Assembly (NCBI GenBank): GCA_009780825.1
Contig: WQZH01000011.1
Span: 1 to 64,000 of the forward strand
DNA from: Desulfobulbus sp.
GTDB lineage: Bacteria > Desulfobacterota > Desulfobulbia > Desulfobulbales > Desulfobulbaceae
Length of the DNA stretch: 64,000 bases
Direction of reading: 5' to 3'
Below the pieces are notes generated by a model, which searched no databases, was not told the origin of the DNA, and was given only the letters and a program-made list of their open reading frames with translations. Positions 1 through 7,614 of the stretch are shown here, piece by piece (within the stretch, counting starts at the first letter, position 1; each line of letters opens with the position of its first letter). The position numbers and the translations under genes were made by a program.

Positions 1-94
1 AGTCATTAACCACCGGCAAAGCCGGTGGCTTGGAATTGTGAACCGCTCAAAGCGGTCTATGCAACAGATCCTCTGACCACCATTCGGTGGTCAC

Positions 95-527
95 CTATTT
101 GAAAAGAGTCAGTTGCTCGATACGTTGGTCTTCTTTTTCTTGATCACGGATGTATTCCCGCACAACCTCTTCATCGGCACCAACTGTTGAAACGAAATAT
201 CCTCGTGCCCAAAAACTCATCCCGCTATAGTTCTTCTTTTGACCAAGGTACGTCCGCGCTATATGGATTGCGCTTTTCCCTTTCATATACCCCACCACCT
301 GCGATACCCCAATACTTCGGTGGGATCGAAATCAGCATGTGCACATGGTCGGGTTGCAGATGACCTTCCAATACCCGGCTCTCTCTTTGCCGGGCCAATT
401 CGTGAAATACATCACCAAGGCTCTTCCGGAGTTGACCATAGAGCATTTTTCTCCGGTATTTCGGTATCCACACCACATGGTACTTGCAATCCCATTTGCT
501 GTGGCTTAAACATTGTATGTCATTCAT
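95..527 (-). pseudogene. tnpA: IS200-type Y1 transposase, frameshifted
   Basis: A REP/IS200-type tyrosine (Y1) transposase cuts and joins single-stranded DNA at subterminal hairpins. The N-terminal part (ATG at 525-527) has the family hallmarks SKWDCKYHVVWIPKYRRK and the metal-binding HUH motif DHVHM. The reading frame breaks in a run of four C at 307-310. Removing one base restores the continuation into the C-terminal part (VGYMKGKSAIHIAR, then WARGYFVSTVG, where the catalytic Tyr is expected). The restored product is about 143 aa, the normal family length. The defect may be a real inactivating insertion or a homopolymer read error. Confidence 0.85.
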
Positions 528-528
528 C

Positions 529-575
529 AAGCCTCCTTTTTCGTGACTTTGAGCGGTCCACGATTCTGGAGGCTT
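529..575 (-). promoter_or_regulatory. tnpA leader stem that can hide the ribosome binding site
   Basis: An 8-bp perfect inverted repeat pairs 529-536 with 568-575. On the minus strand the 3' arm is GGAGGCTT, which is the Shine-Dalgarno sequence lying directly before the tnpA ATG. Sequestration of the tnpA ribosome binding site in a leader hairpin is established for Salmonella IS200. Applying it here is inference from the pairing alone. Confidence 0.5.
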
Positions 576-1071
576 CTTTATTTTACTGGAACCGTCAAAC
601 TTCAGGAGTCCCCCGGCAAAGCCAGGGGTTTACCCAAGGGAAATTAGGCTGTTCCATGCAACAAATTCTTCGACTCCTGCAACTCAACCTCTTCGCCAGA
701 AGAGATTTGATCGAACTTTTTAAATCACCACCACAACAACACACTGTTTCTCCACAAATCTTGTTATGGGAAATTCTGTGAGACAGCAGTGAGACCGAGC
801 ACATTCTGCCTATATTTGAAGAAAATTTTGGCAAGCCAAAAAAAACAGAGATGGTAAAGCATGGCACTGGCATGACCTCGGCATTTTCATGAACGCATCG
901 GAAAAATGGGCATACAGAGTTATCAGATTTCCGGCTTTCCCACATGTGCTGGCGGCGCTGACTCCAGTTCTCCAGCTTTTTCCCGCAAGATATGACGGCA
1001 AACTTGCGGCAAGGCTTAGATCTGCGGAAATTGCCTGGGATTTTCCCATCAGCCATAGCTATGAAGAAGCC

Positions 1072-1098
1072 GAAGCCCAACTGATTCAGTTGGGCTTC
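1072..1098. repeat. 27-bp perfect palindrome
   Basis: Two 13-base arms (first arm GAAGCCCAACTGA at 1072-1084) surround a single central base at 1085. No T-run follows on either strand, so a standard intrinsic terminator is not indicated. It could be a bidirectional terminator-like hairpin, a protein-binding site or a mobile-element relic. Confidence 0.5.
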
Positions 1099-1281
1099 CT
1101 TGGCGATTCCGGCAAACAGGTCCGCAACACTGCGGGTTTTTGAACCTTCAGAATATGCGGAAAGAGAGTTCAAGAAATGTGCTGATGGAGCCACCAACGG
1201 TCGTATCAGTTATTACTTCAGATCCTTGAGCCGTCAGCCTGATGAGGAAGATCCCGGTTCCACCATATTAGTCCCTCGAAC

Positions 1282-1324
1282 AAAAAAAATGTGTCAGGAT
1301 GGCAAAAACACCATCCAGACACAT
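1282..1324 (-). terminator. Rho-independent terminator of the metallophosphoesterase/PEP-CTERM unit
   Basis: On the minus strand a stem of 7 + 5 bp (ATGTGTC and GATGG with their complements, separated by a 2x2 internal mismatch) with an 8-nt loop is followed at once by eight T. It lies about 140 bp after the stop of the PEP-CTERM gene and probably ends that transcript. Confidence 0.75.
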
Positions 1325-1464
1325 CACGCGCTCACGCCCGAGATCACCTTAGGATTTTCAGGCAAAGCGGCCCGATCGGAAACGTATTTTGTGCGTGGAC
1401 CGGGACAGCCAATCATCAACAGTGGCCGAATCGGTGCCGGTCCGACGTTGACGCACCTCGCCGG

Positions 1465-2088
1465 TTATTTTCTTCTCCCCACCGCCGTAACAACAAGCAG
1501 ACCGGCTCCGAACAGCAACAACGTCGCCGGTTCGGGAATCGGGGCTGCATTAATCGGAGTGACATCGATATTGTCAAACTGATGGAAGAGATAGTCACCT
1601 TGCAGCCAGCTTACCGCAACCAGATCGGTGAAATCAGTATCGAAGACAAAGGTCTCGGTGCCAAGCAGGCCATCCAGGTTAAAGGTCTGAAAGACCGAGT
1701 CGCCATTGCCCAGCAGGCCGGTAAAAGTGACCGTAAACGGCTCACCCGTAGCAAATAATTCGGCCAAGTCAATGCTATTCATCTGGAACAGACCGCCATC
1801 CGTTCTCATTAAAATGGTCGTCCCTTCCCAATTGTCATTGATCAGTGCCGTCGATCCGGTGAACACATAGTCCAGCTCTGTCCCGGCTGTGGCAAACGAC
1901 GGAGCCAGCGACGAATCGGGCGCTGTGGCCGTCAGTCGGAAGCCGCTTTCTTCGTAAACAGCGCCAATCTCCACAATCTGATCGTCATCATGTCGCAACG
2001 ATTCAAAATCAAGGACTGCGGACTCAGCAACGCTTACGACCCCTAAGACCAATGCCAGGCCCATCAATACCTGCATGCCTTTTTTCAT
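1465..2088 (-). CDS. PEP-CTERM sorting-domain protein
   Basis: This is an exported protein of about 207 aa with an N-terminal signal peptide (MKKGMQVLMGLALVLG) and a C-terminal tripartite PEP-CTERM tail: IPEPATLLLFGAGLLV followed by a short basic end (GRRK). Such tails are processed by exosortase (EpsH-type) and direct proteins to the surface or extracellular matrix. The middle part is acidic, rich in D, T and F, and resembles the beta-rich adhesive domains of this class; I recognise no enzyme motif. The start at 2088 was chosen because GGGAGG lies 7 bases upstream. Only 30 bp separate it from the metallophosphoesterase upstream, so the two are probably co-transcribed. Confidence 0.85.
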   Translation of the reverse strand: MKKGMQVLMGLALVLGVVSVAESAVLDFESLRHDDDQIVEIGAVYEESGFRLTATAPDSSLAPSFATAGTELDYVFTGSTALINDNWEGTTILMRTDGGLFQMNSIDLAELFATGEPFTVTFTGLLGNGDSVFQTFNLDGLLGTETFVFDTDFTDLVAVSWLQGDYLFHQFDNIDVTPINAAPIPEPATLLLFGAGLLVVTAVGRRK

Positions 2089-2118
2089 GACACAACCTCC
2101 CATACAAATAAGTGTAAA

Positions 2119-3772
2119 TTATATTGACTTGGCGACAAAATCGCCTTCCTGATTGACGACCGCCCACACTGTAGCGGTTTTAGGATCCACCCCATGGGTG
2201 CCCAAGCCATATTCCCGCTGCCAAGGGCCGTACACAAACTTCTTCGTGCCGCCGATATTCAAATCCACGGCGTTTCTCCACTGTTTGTTTTCGTCGCGCA
2301 GAGCCAAGACAAAATGCCCGGTCACCAACTGAGTGGGGCGCACCTTCGTGGGGTCGTAGGTCAAGGACAGAGTGTAGACATCGGTCTCCGTGCTCCCCTT
2401 GGCATTGGGCAGCGGTCCAGACAGACTTGTGTCGTACAGGCTGAGGTTGTTGACCATGCCCCAGAGGCTGAAAATGCAACTGGCGGCATCGGTGACGGAA
2501 TCGACCCCGGTCCACCCGGTGTTAAGGGTTTTGGAGAGCTGGCGTTTAAGATAATCGGTGTCGGTATCGCCCGCTCAGAATCTGGGCGGATGTCCCCTGG
2601 TATTCTCCCCGGATCGAGGTGTAAGCTTCGCCGCGTTTGACAATATACTGATCGCCGTTGAAGCTGTAGCCGAACCGTTCCCGCAGATAGAACTGGAAGG
2701 CGGGCGGCGGGGTAATCAGATCGGCAGGGCCGTAAACAGCGTCCTTGCTCGACGAATAGAAATCGACCGTCACCCGTGGTCCGTCAACGGTGACGATGTA
2801 GTACCCCACCGTGTACAGTTCCTGCGCCACCGGGATTTCTCGGCCATCGTCGCCCGTTTGCGGGGTGTAAAATTTGTAGCTGTTGGACGAGCAGATGATC
2901 TGGTCGACCGTGTACTGCCGGTTGGTGTCGGTGACGACCGAGCGATGGTGCATGTGGTCATGACCACCGAAACAGTAGTGCACGCCGTTGGTGTCTAGAC
3001 TTTTGAGGAAGGCATCCCTCGCCGCGGCATTGCTCGTCAGATTGGCCCCGAACAGGATATCCTTATGATTCTGCCCGATCAGATTCTTGTGGGCGAAAAC
3101 AAAGGCGTGCCGCCCGTCGCCGCTGGAGGCTACCATCTGATCGACCCAACCGATTTGATCGACAACATTGTCATCGTTATTGCTGTTGTTGTAGTTGGTG
3201 TTGTCCTTCCGTGTAAATTGATCGATCATGACGCATCGAACATTTTCCCAGTCAAAACTGTAGGAAAGTCCCTTCAGTTTCTCCATGGGGCTGGTGAAAT
3301 TGGTTGCGCGGAACACATACAGCCCCTCTCCCGATGTCTGCGGAAACAGGACAGGCAGCTCGTTGGCGGCCACATCGCTGGCCTCGTGATTACCGCGCAC
3401 CGGGAAAAAACCGATGTTGGCGTCATAGAGCGACTGGCAATGGGCCTCACGGGTAGGCATGGTCCGTACCCCGTTCACCGTCTCCACATCCGCCAGATCG
3501 CCGACCTGAATGACGAAGGCACATTGATGCTGAATGAACTGCTGATTCAGGGTATCAATGATCGTCACCGCGCAAGAAGCCGGCTCTCCGCCGGAATTGC
3601 CGCCTGTCTGCCACTGGGTATCGGCCATCACGCCAAAGCACCAGGCATCTTCCGAGAGAGCCGTCGCCAACGCGGGTTTATACGGCAACCATTGTAGATC
3701 CAGTCCGGAAAGAGCGAGTCCAGCGAGACTTGCTCCACCGATCTGCAAAAATTTTCTTCTGTTCATCTCCAT
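2119..3772 (-). pseudogene. Tat-exported calcineurin-like metallophosphoesterase, frameshifted
   Basis: A secreted phosphoesterase. It opens with a twin-arginine signal (NRRKFLQIGGASLAGLAL), so it would leave the cell folded through the TatBC system. Metal-site motifs of the calcineurin-like fold are visible: GVMADTQ, QVGDLAD, RGNHE and FGGHDHMHH. After about 400 aa the frame breaks in a CCC run at 2570-2572. Deleting one base lets the protein continue through GDTDTDYLKRQLSKTLNTGW into a C-terminal domain of about 150 aa ending GDFVAKSI. The restored length is about 550 aa. Start codons at 3778, 3772 and 3766 are all possible; 3772 has GGAGG at the best spacing. The frameshift may be real or an assembly error. 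Confidence 0.75.
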
Positions 3773-3778
3773 TTTCAT

Positions 3779-4540
3779 CCCTCCCTGAACATATTTGTAT
3801 TTACCAGCCGAATGGGGCCGCGGAACACTTCCACCGGCTTCCTCTGTTGTGAATAGCGTAAATCCCCCCCTTCCTGAACACGAGCACGAATGTAACGTGG
3901 CATTATTAGATTTCAGTTCTTGGCAGGTTAATTCTTGGTGAGTGCACAATGGACTGATGAGTGGCGGGAAGAATGCCGGCAGGAGATGAACAAAGATCGT
4001 TTCTGGGAGGTCAAAAAGTCGCTTGAGGAACAGAGTCTGGTGCTGATCGAAAACGGTTTTGCAAGTACCACATGCGGAGACTGTAAACCGGCATGGAAAA
4101 ATGACCCACCGCAACGGCCTGCCGCTAAGATGGTATCGCGGGAGGTGAGAGGAGATGTTGACGATGGAAACGATACGGAAAGTACGGATGATGTTTCGTC
4201 ACCGGACCAAGGGGACAACCTTTTCTTTGGGCAATACTATTTCGCTCTCTGCTCACCACCCACGTTTACCCCTTCTTCCATACCTCCCCTTGATATGGCC
4301 CCAAAATATATCGTGTTTGGCAATGAAAATGGAATCAAACCATGGCGATTTTTCCTTATGCCGCGATGTCGATTGACGTAGGACGGATACTCCCCGCGTA
4401 CAACGTGACCTTTTCGCCGTCCATGACGATTGCCGGTTGCCAGTTACACAGTGTTCGTGCTAAGTAACAGGCTCACACTCTGTACCGGCTTTTCCCCAGG
4501 TGTTACCACTCCTTTTGCGCAAAATTTCTTGCTCCATTCC
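3779..4540. other. Intergenic stretch with a probable IS21 istA remnant
   Basis: This lies between the divergently oriented metallophosphoesterase and resB genes. At 4155-4214 the plus strand reads MLTMETIRKVRMMF, which closely resembles the first residues of IS21-type IstA transposases, but the similarity stops within about 20 codons. An open frame at 3935-4381 (plus) spans the same DNA and does not resemble a known protein. The rest shows nothing I can name. Confidence 0.4.
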
Positions 4541-5899
4541 ATGACCACAGCAAAAAAGAACGCCCTGTTCAGCCTGTTCGCCTCTGTCCAGCTCGCCCTG
4601 TTGTTGCTCTTTCTCCTGGCCAGCACCGCAATCATCGGCACCATTATTCCGCAAAACAATCCCGCTGCCTTCTATGTTGAGCGATACGGCTTCAAAACCG
4701 CCCGATTCTTTCAACTTCTCGACATTCAGGACATGTACAACTCCTGGTGGTTTCTCGGTCTGCTGACGCTGTTCGCCGTCAACCTGATCGTGTGCAGCGC
4801 AGAGCGCATTCCTCAGGTCATCCGTCTGGTCCGCCGGAACAACCTGACGGTTACGCCTGAGCAGTTGGCGAAATTTCCGTTGCGAAGCGAGCGGCACCAC
4901 TCCGGAAACTTGGCAGCGGTCGCCGCCCAAGCGGCTCTCGTGCTGAAAAGACACGGCTGGCGCGCACAAGCAATACCAACGGAGTCTGGACAGATGTATG
5001 GTGCGGAAAAAGGCAAGTGGAGCCGGTTCGGCGTCTACCTGGTCCATTGCTCCATCCTGGTCATTCTGGCCGGCACCCTGCTCGGCTCCTCGGCAGTGGC
5101 GCAAAAAATCTTCCGGGATCCGCTGTATGCCTTCAAAGGATCGATCATGCTGCCGGAAGAGGAAGCGACAGACCATGTGCTCGCGTCCAAAGGCGGCGAA
5201 CGCCTTGATCTCGGCTTTACCCTTCGCTGCGATGACTTCGCCATCGAATATTACGGCAACGGCATGCCGAAAACCTACCGCTCCAAGGTCACGGTGCTCG
5301 AACACGGCGCACCGGTCCAGTCTGCCGAGATCGAAGTCAACAGGCCGCTGACCTACAAAGGGATCACCTTCTATCAATCGAACTACCAGCCCCTGCAGGA
5401 CTATCAGGTCGTCTTGAAAAAACAGGACAAAAGCGCTGAAACCACCGCCCGCATCCCTGTGGCAACGCAAATCGACTGGCTTGAGGGCGGGATCAGTTAC
5501 GGGATCATCAACCTGGAACGCCAGGGCGAAGTGACGCGGCGCTTGAAAATATGGTTTACCGACAACCAGGGGGAACCGTCCGTTTTCTGGGTGCATGTCG
5601 GCCAGGAGGCGGCCATCGAGCGCCCTTCCGGCACCTATCTCCTGACCATACAGCAACGGTACGCCACCGGTCTGCAGGCAGCCAAAGATCCCGGTGTCTG
5701 GCTGGTTTATAGCGGCTGCCTGCTCATGTTGGCGGGCTTATACATCGCCTTCTTCCTGTCGCATCGAAAAGTCTATGTTTTCATCCAGCCGCAAGCAACA
5801 GGCTGCCATCTTCTTTTCGCCGGCGACGCCAACAAGAACAGAGTAGGGTTCGAAAAATATTTTATAAAACTTATCAATAAGTTAGAAAACAAAGGATAA
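4541..5899 (+). CDS. resB: Cytochrome c biogenesis protein ResB (system II)
   Basis: ResB (Ccs1) works with CcsA in system II cytochrome c maturation, carrying or reducing apocytochrome and haem on the periplasmic side of the membrane. The 452-aa protein has N-terminal membrane segments (LFSLFASVQLALLLLFLLAS, then WWFLGLLTLFAVNLIVC), a third near residue 165 after KWSRFGVYLVHCSILVIL, a large periplasmic domain with the family-typical NRPLTYKGITFYQSNYQ, and a last helix near residue 385. The ATG at 4541 fits the family N-terminus; no strong ribosome binding site is visible. It is followed after 44 bp by ccsA and then by a c-type cytochrome. Confidence 0.9.
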   Translation: MTTAKKNALFSLFASVQLALLLLFLLASTAIIGTIIPQNNPAAFYVERYGFKTARFFQLLDIQDMYNSWWFLGLLTLFAVNLIVCSAERIPQVIRLVRRNNLTVTPEQLAKFPLRSERHHSGNLAAVAAQAALVLKRHGWRAQAIPTESGQMYGAEKGKWSRFGVYLVHCSILVILAGTLLGSSAVAQKIFRDPLYAFKGSIMLPEEEATDHVLASKGGERLDLGFTLRCDDFAIEYYGNGMPKTYRSKVTVLEHGAPVQSAEIEVNRPLTYKGITFYQSNYQPLQDYQVVLKKQDKSAETTARIPVATQIDWLEGGISYGIINLERQGEVTRRLKIWFTDNQGEPSVFWVHVGQEAAIERPSGTYLLTIQQRYATGLQAAKDPGVWLVYSGCLLMLAGLYIAFFLSHRKVYVFIQPQATGCHLLFAGDANKNRVGFEKYFIKLINKLENKG

Positions 5900-5943
5900 T
5901 CAAGCCTCCTTGGCAAAACACCTGCCGGGTAACGGATCGTTCT

Positions 5944-6798
5944 ATGGACAGCTCGCAGCTCTTCGGCATCGCCATGATCGCCTATCTTCTGGCCGCTGCA
6001 TTTTATCTCGGCCTTTTTCTCTTCAAAACCGAACGAATCGGCCTGATCGGCACCCTGCTGACCCTGGCCGGCATCTGTGCCCAGACCGCGGCCATCGGCT
6101 TGCGCTGGCACGAGTCGTATCAGATGGGCATCGGGCATGTTCCGTTGACCAACATGTATGAATCGCTGGTCTTCTTCTCCTGGTGCACCGCCTGTTTCTA
6201 TCTGGCCTTGGAATACCGTTTTAAGACACGGGTCATGGGGGTGTTCGTCATGGCCTGCGTGACCGCTGCCATGGCGTATGCTTCGTTTTCTGACCGGATC
6301 GACTCCAAGATCAGTCCCCTGATCCCCGCCCTGCAGTCGGATTGGCTGATCGCCCATGTGGTGACCTGTTTCATTGGCTACGCCGCCTTTGCCGTAGCCG
6401 GTGCCCTGGGTTTGCTGTATCTCATCAGGCAAGCGGCGGGCAACAGGCCGGAGCGCAGCGGCCCCAGCCTGGCTGATACCTTGCCGTCGCTGCGGGTGAT
6501 CGACGATCTGACCCACAAAACCATTGTCTTCGGTTTTATCTGGCTCTCTGCCGGGATCGTCACAGGAGCGGTCTGGGCCAATGAAGCCTGGGGCACCTAC
6601 TGGAGTTGGGACCCGAAGGAAACGTGGTCGATCATCACATGGTTCCTCTACGCCATGACCTTGCACGCCCGCTTCACCAGGGGATGGCAGGGCCAGCGTA
6701 TCGCCTGGCTGGCGATGCTCGGCTTTGTCGCGGTCTTCTTCACCTATTTCGGCGTAAATTTTCTCCTGTCAGGTCTTCACAGTTACGGCTCGGTCTGA
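5944..6798 (+). CDS. ccsA: Cytochrome c biogenesis protein CcsA/CcsB (haem handling)
   Basis: This is the partner of ResB that exports haem and presents it for attachment to CxxCH motifs. The 284-aa polytopic membrane protein carries the WWD haem-handling signature (WANEAWGTYWSWDPKETWS, residues about 213-231) and His residues flanking it in the membrane helices. It contains the usual eight hydrophobic segments. It lies directly downstream of resB, the standard arrangement of system II. Confidence 0.93.
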   Translation: MDSSQLFGIAMIAYLLAAAFYLGLFLFKTERIGLIGTLLTLAGICAQTAAIGLRWHESYQMGIGHVPLTNMYESLVFFSWCTACFYLALEYRFKTRVMGVFVMACVTAAMAYASFSDRIDSKISPLIPALQSDWLIAHVVTCFIGYAAFAVAGALGLLYLIRQAAGNRPERSGPSLADTLPSLRVIDDLTHKTIVFGFIWLSAGIVTGAVWANEAWGTYWSWDPKETWSIITWFLYAMTLHARFTRGWQGQRIAWLAMLGFVAVFFTYFGVNFLLSGLHSYGSV

Positions 6799-6850
6799 TA
6801 TCAGCGCAAAAACGGCAAGATCAGAAAGCGGCCAGACATTGTCCGCCACC

Positions 6851-6879
6851 TTGACAATCTTTCGACCGTCACCTATAAC
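6851..6879 (+). promoter_or_regulatory. Sigma-70 promoter for the cytochrome c3 gene
   Basis: TTGACA at 6851-6856 and TATAAC at 6874-6879 are separated by exactly 17 bp, a near-consensus housekeeping promoter. It predicts a leader of about 205 nt before the cytochrome ATG at 7091. The leader contains a 7-bp perfect hairpin with a TTG loop (6926-6942). I could not match it to a known riboswitch class. Confidence 0.7.
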
Positions 6880-7090
6880 ATGCGGAAAGTATGTGAGTCT
6901 GCAGGGCCGGAACACAAACTGGGGACGTATCGTTGCGATACGCTCTGCACGATGCATCGGGTGAAAAAAAGATCAACCTGATCCAGGCCACGGCGTCACG
7001 GAGGATGTCAAGGCCGGCTCAAGTCCTGCGGATGAAACGCATTGCAACGTTCACCTTGCTCAACAGTCGCAATAAAAAAGGAGATGGGTC

Positions 7091-7513
7091 ATGAGAAAAG
7101 CGCTGATATGCGGCGTTTTCGTGGCGTTTTGCTGTATCCCCTGTGCCATGGGAGCATCCACCGACATCGATAAGGGTGCAGCGAAACTCGTCCTGCAGTC
7201 GACCATCGATATGGCCAAGCCGGCAAAACCGGCCTCTTTTCCCCATGGCGCCCATCAGGCCCGCCTGGAATGCAAGACCTGCCATCACGGCAAGACAGCG
7301 GAAGGAAAACGGCTTTCCTACGCCGAAGGACACAAGATCGAAAAATGTGAATCCTGCCATAACAGCAAGGCAGGGATATCACCCCAACTCGCTTCCTTCA
7401 AAAATGCCGCCCACACCCTCTGCCAGGGCTGCCACCGCAAGAATAACCCCGATCTCGTCAACTGCGCTGTCTGTCACAAAAAACAGCCGCAAGCCCTTGG
7501 TGGCAATAAGTAG
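7091..7513 (+). CDS. Periplasmic tetrahaem cytochrome c3
   Basis: An electron carrier of sulfate reducers, linking periplasmic hydrogenase or formate dehydrogenase to membrane complexes. The 140-aa precursor has a signal peptide (residues 1-21, cleavage near AMG-AS) and four CxxCH haem sites: CKTCH (61-65), CESCH (86-90), CQGCH (111-115) and CAVCH (125-129). Further His residues (52, 55, 66, 81, 108) can serve as distal ligands. The pattern and size fit class III cytochromes. AGGAG precedes the ATG at good spacing. It follows resB and ccsA, the maturation machinery it needs, but has its own strong promoter. Confidence 0.9.
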   Translation: MRKALICGVFVAFCCIPCAMGASTDIDKGAAKLVLQSTIDMAKPAKPASFPHGAHQARLECKTCHHGKTAEGKRLSYAEGHKIEKCESCHNSKAGISPQLASFKNAAHTLCQGCHRKNNPDLVNCAVCHKKQPQALGGNK

Positions 7514-7614
7514 CGACAGATCCGGCCGACCGCTGATCCTCTGTGGCCCGCCCTGGTGTTGGCTGGTCACAGAGAGCGCGTGCAGGACATCAAAAAGATG
7601 GCCCTGAGCGCAAT

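Larger units (their letters stand above)
1..640 (-). mobile_element. IS200/IS605-family insertion sequence (tnpA only)
   Basis: The element consists of a small Y1 transposase gene flanked by imperfect palindromes typical of this family. At the low-coordinate end an 8-bp stem with an AAA loop lies at 10-28, and a second perfect stem at 74-93 sits just after the transposase stop. At the other end a similar hairpin with the same GGC-AAA-GCC core lies at 610-628. No accessory tnpB is present. The exact ends cannot be fixed, because IS200/IS605 elements make no target duplication or terminal inverted repeats. The transposase is frameshifted, so the copy is probably immobile unless complemented. 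Confidence 0.75.
641..1464. other. Gene-poor stretch between the IS element and the PEP-CTERM gene
   Basis: No convincing protein gene was found. Open frames on both strands (for example 595-1197 minus and 889-1143 plus) match no family I recognise and overlap each other. The stretch contains a 27-bp perfect palindrome at 1072-1098 and a strong minus-strand terminator at 1282-1324. It may be eroded mobile-element DNA next to the IS200 copy. Confidence 0.5.

Noticed and set aside
595..1197. A 200-codon minus-strand frame after the IS element
   Set aside because: Cys- and Ser-rich with no domain, it crosses the IS hairpin and contains the 27-bp palindrome; most likely noncoding.
3935..4381. 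A 148-codon plus-strand frame between the phosphoesterase and resB
   Set aside because: No family resemblance, and it crosses the IstA-like remnant in a different frame. Kept only as an intergenic note.
6880..7090. Possible c-di-GMP-I (GEMM) riboswitch before cytochrome c3
   Set aside because: GGGGACG is present, but the flanking GCAAAGC core and tetraloop/receptor pattern are not.
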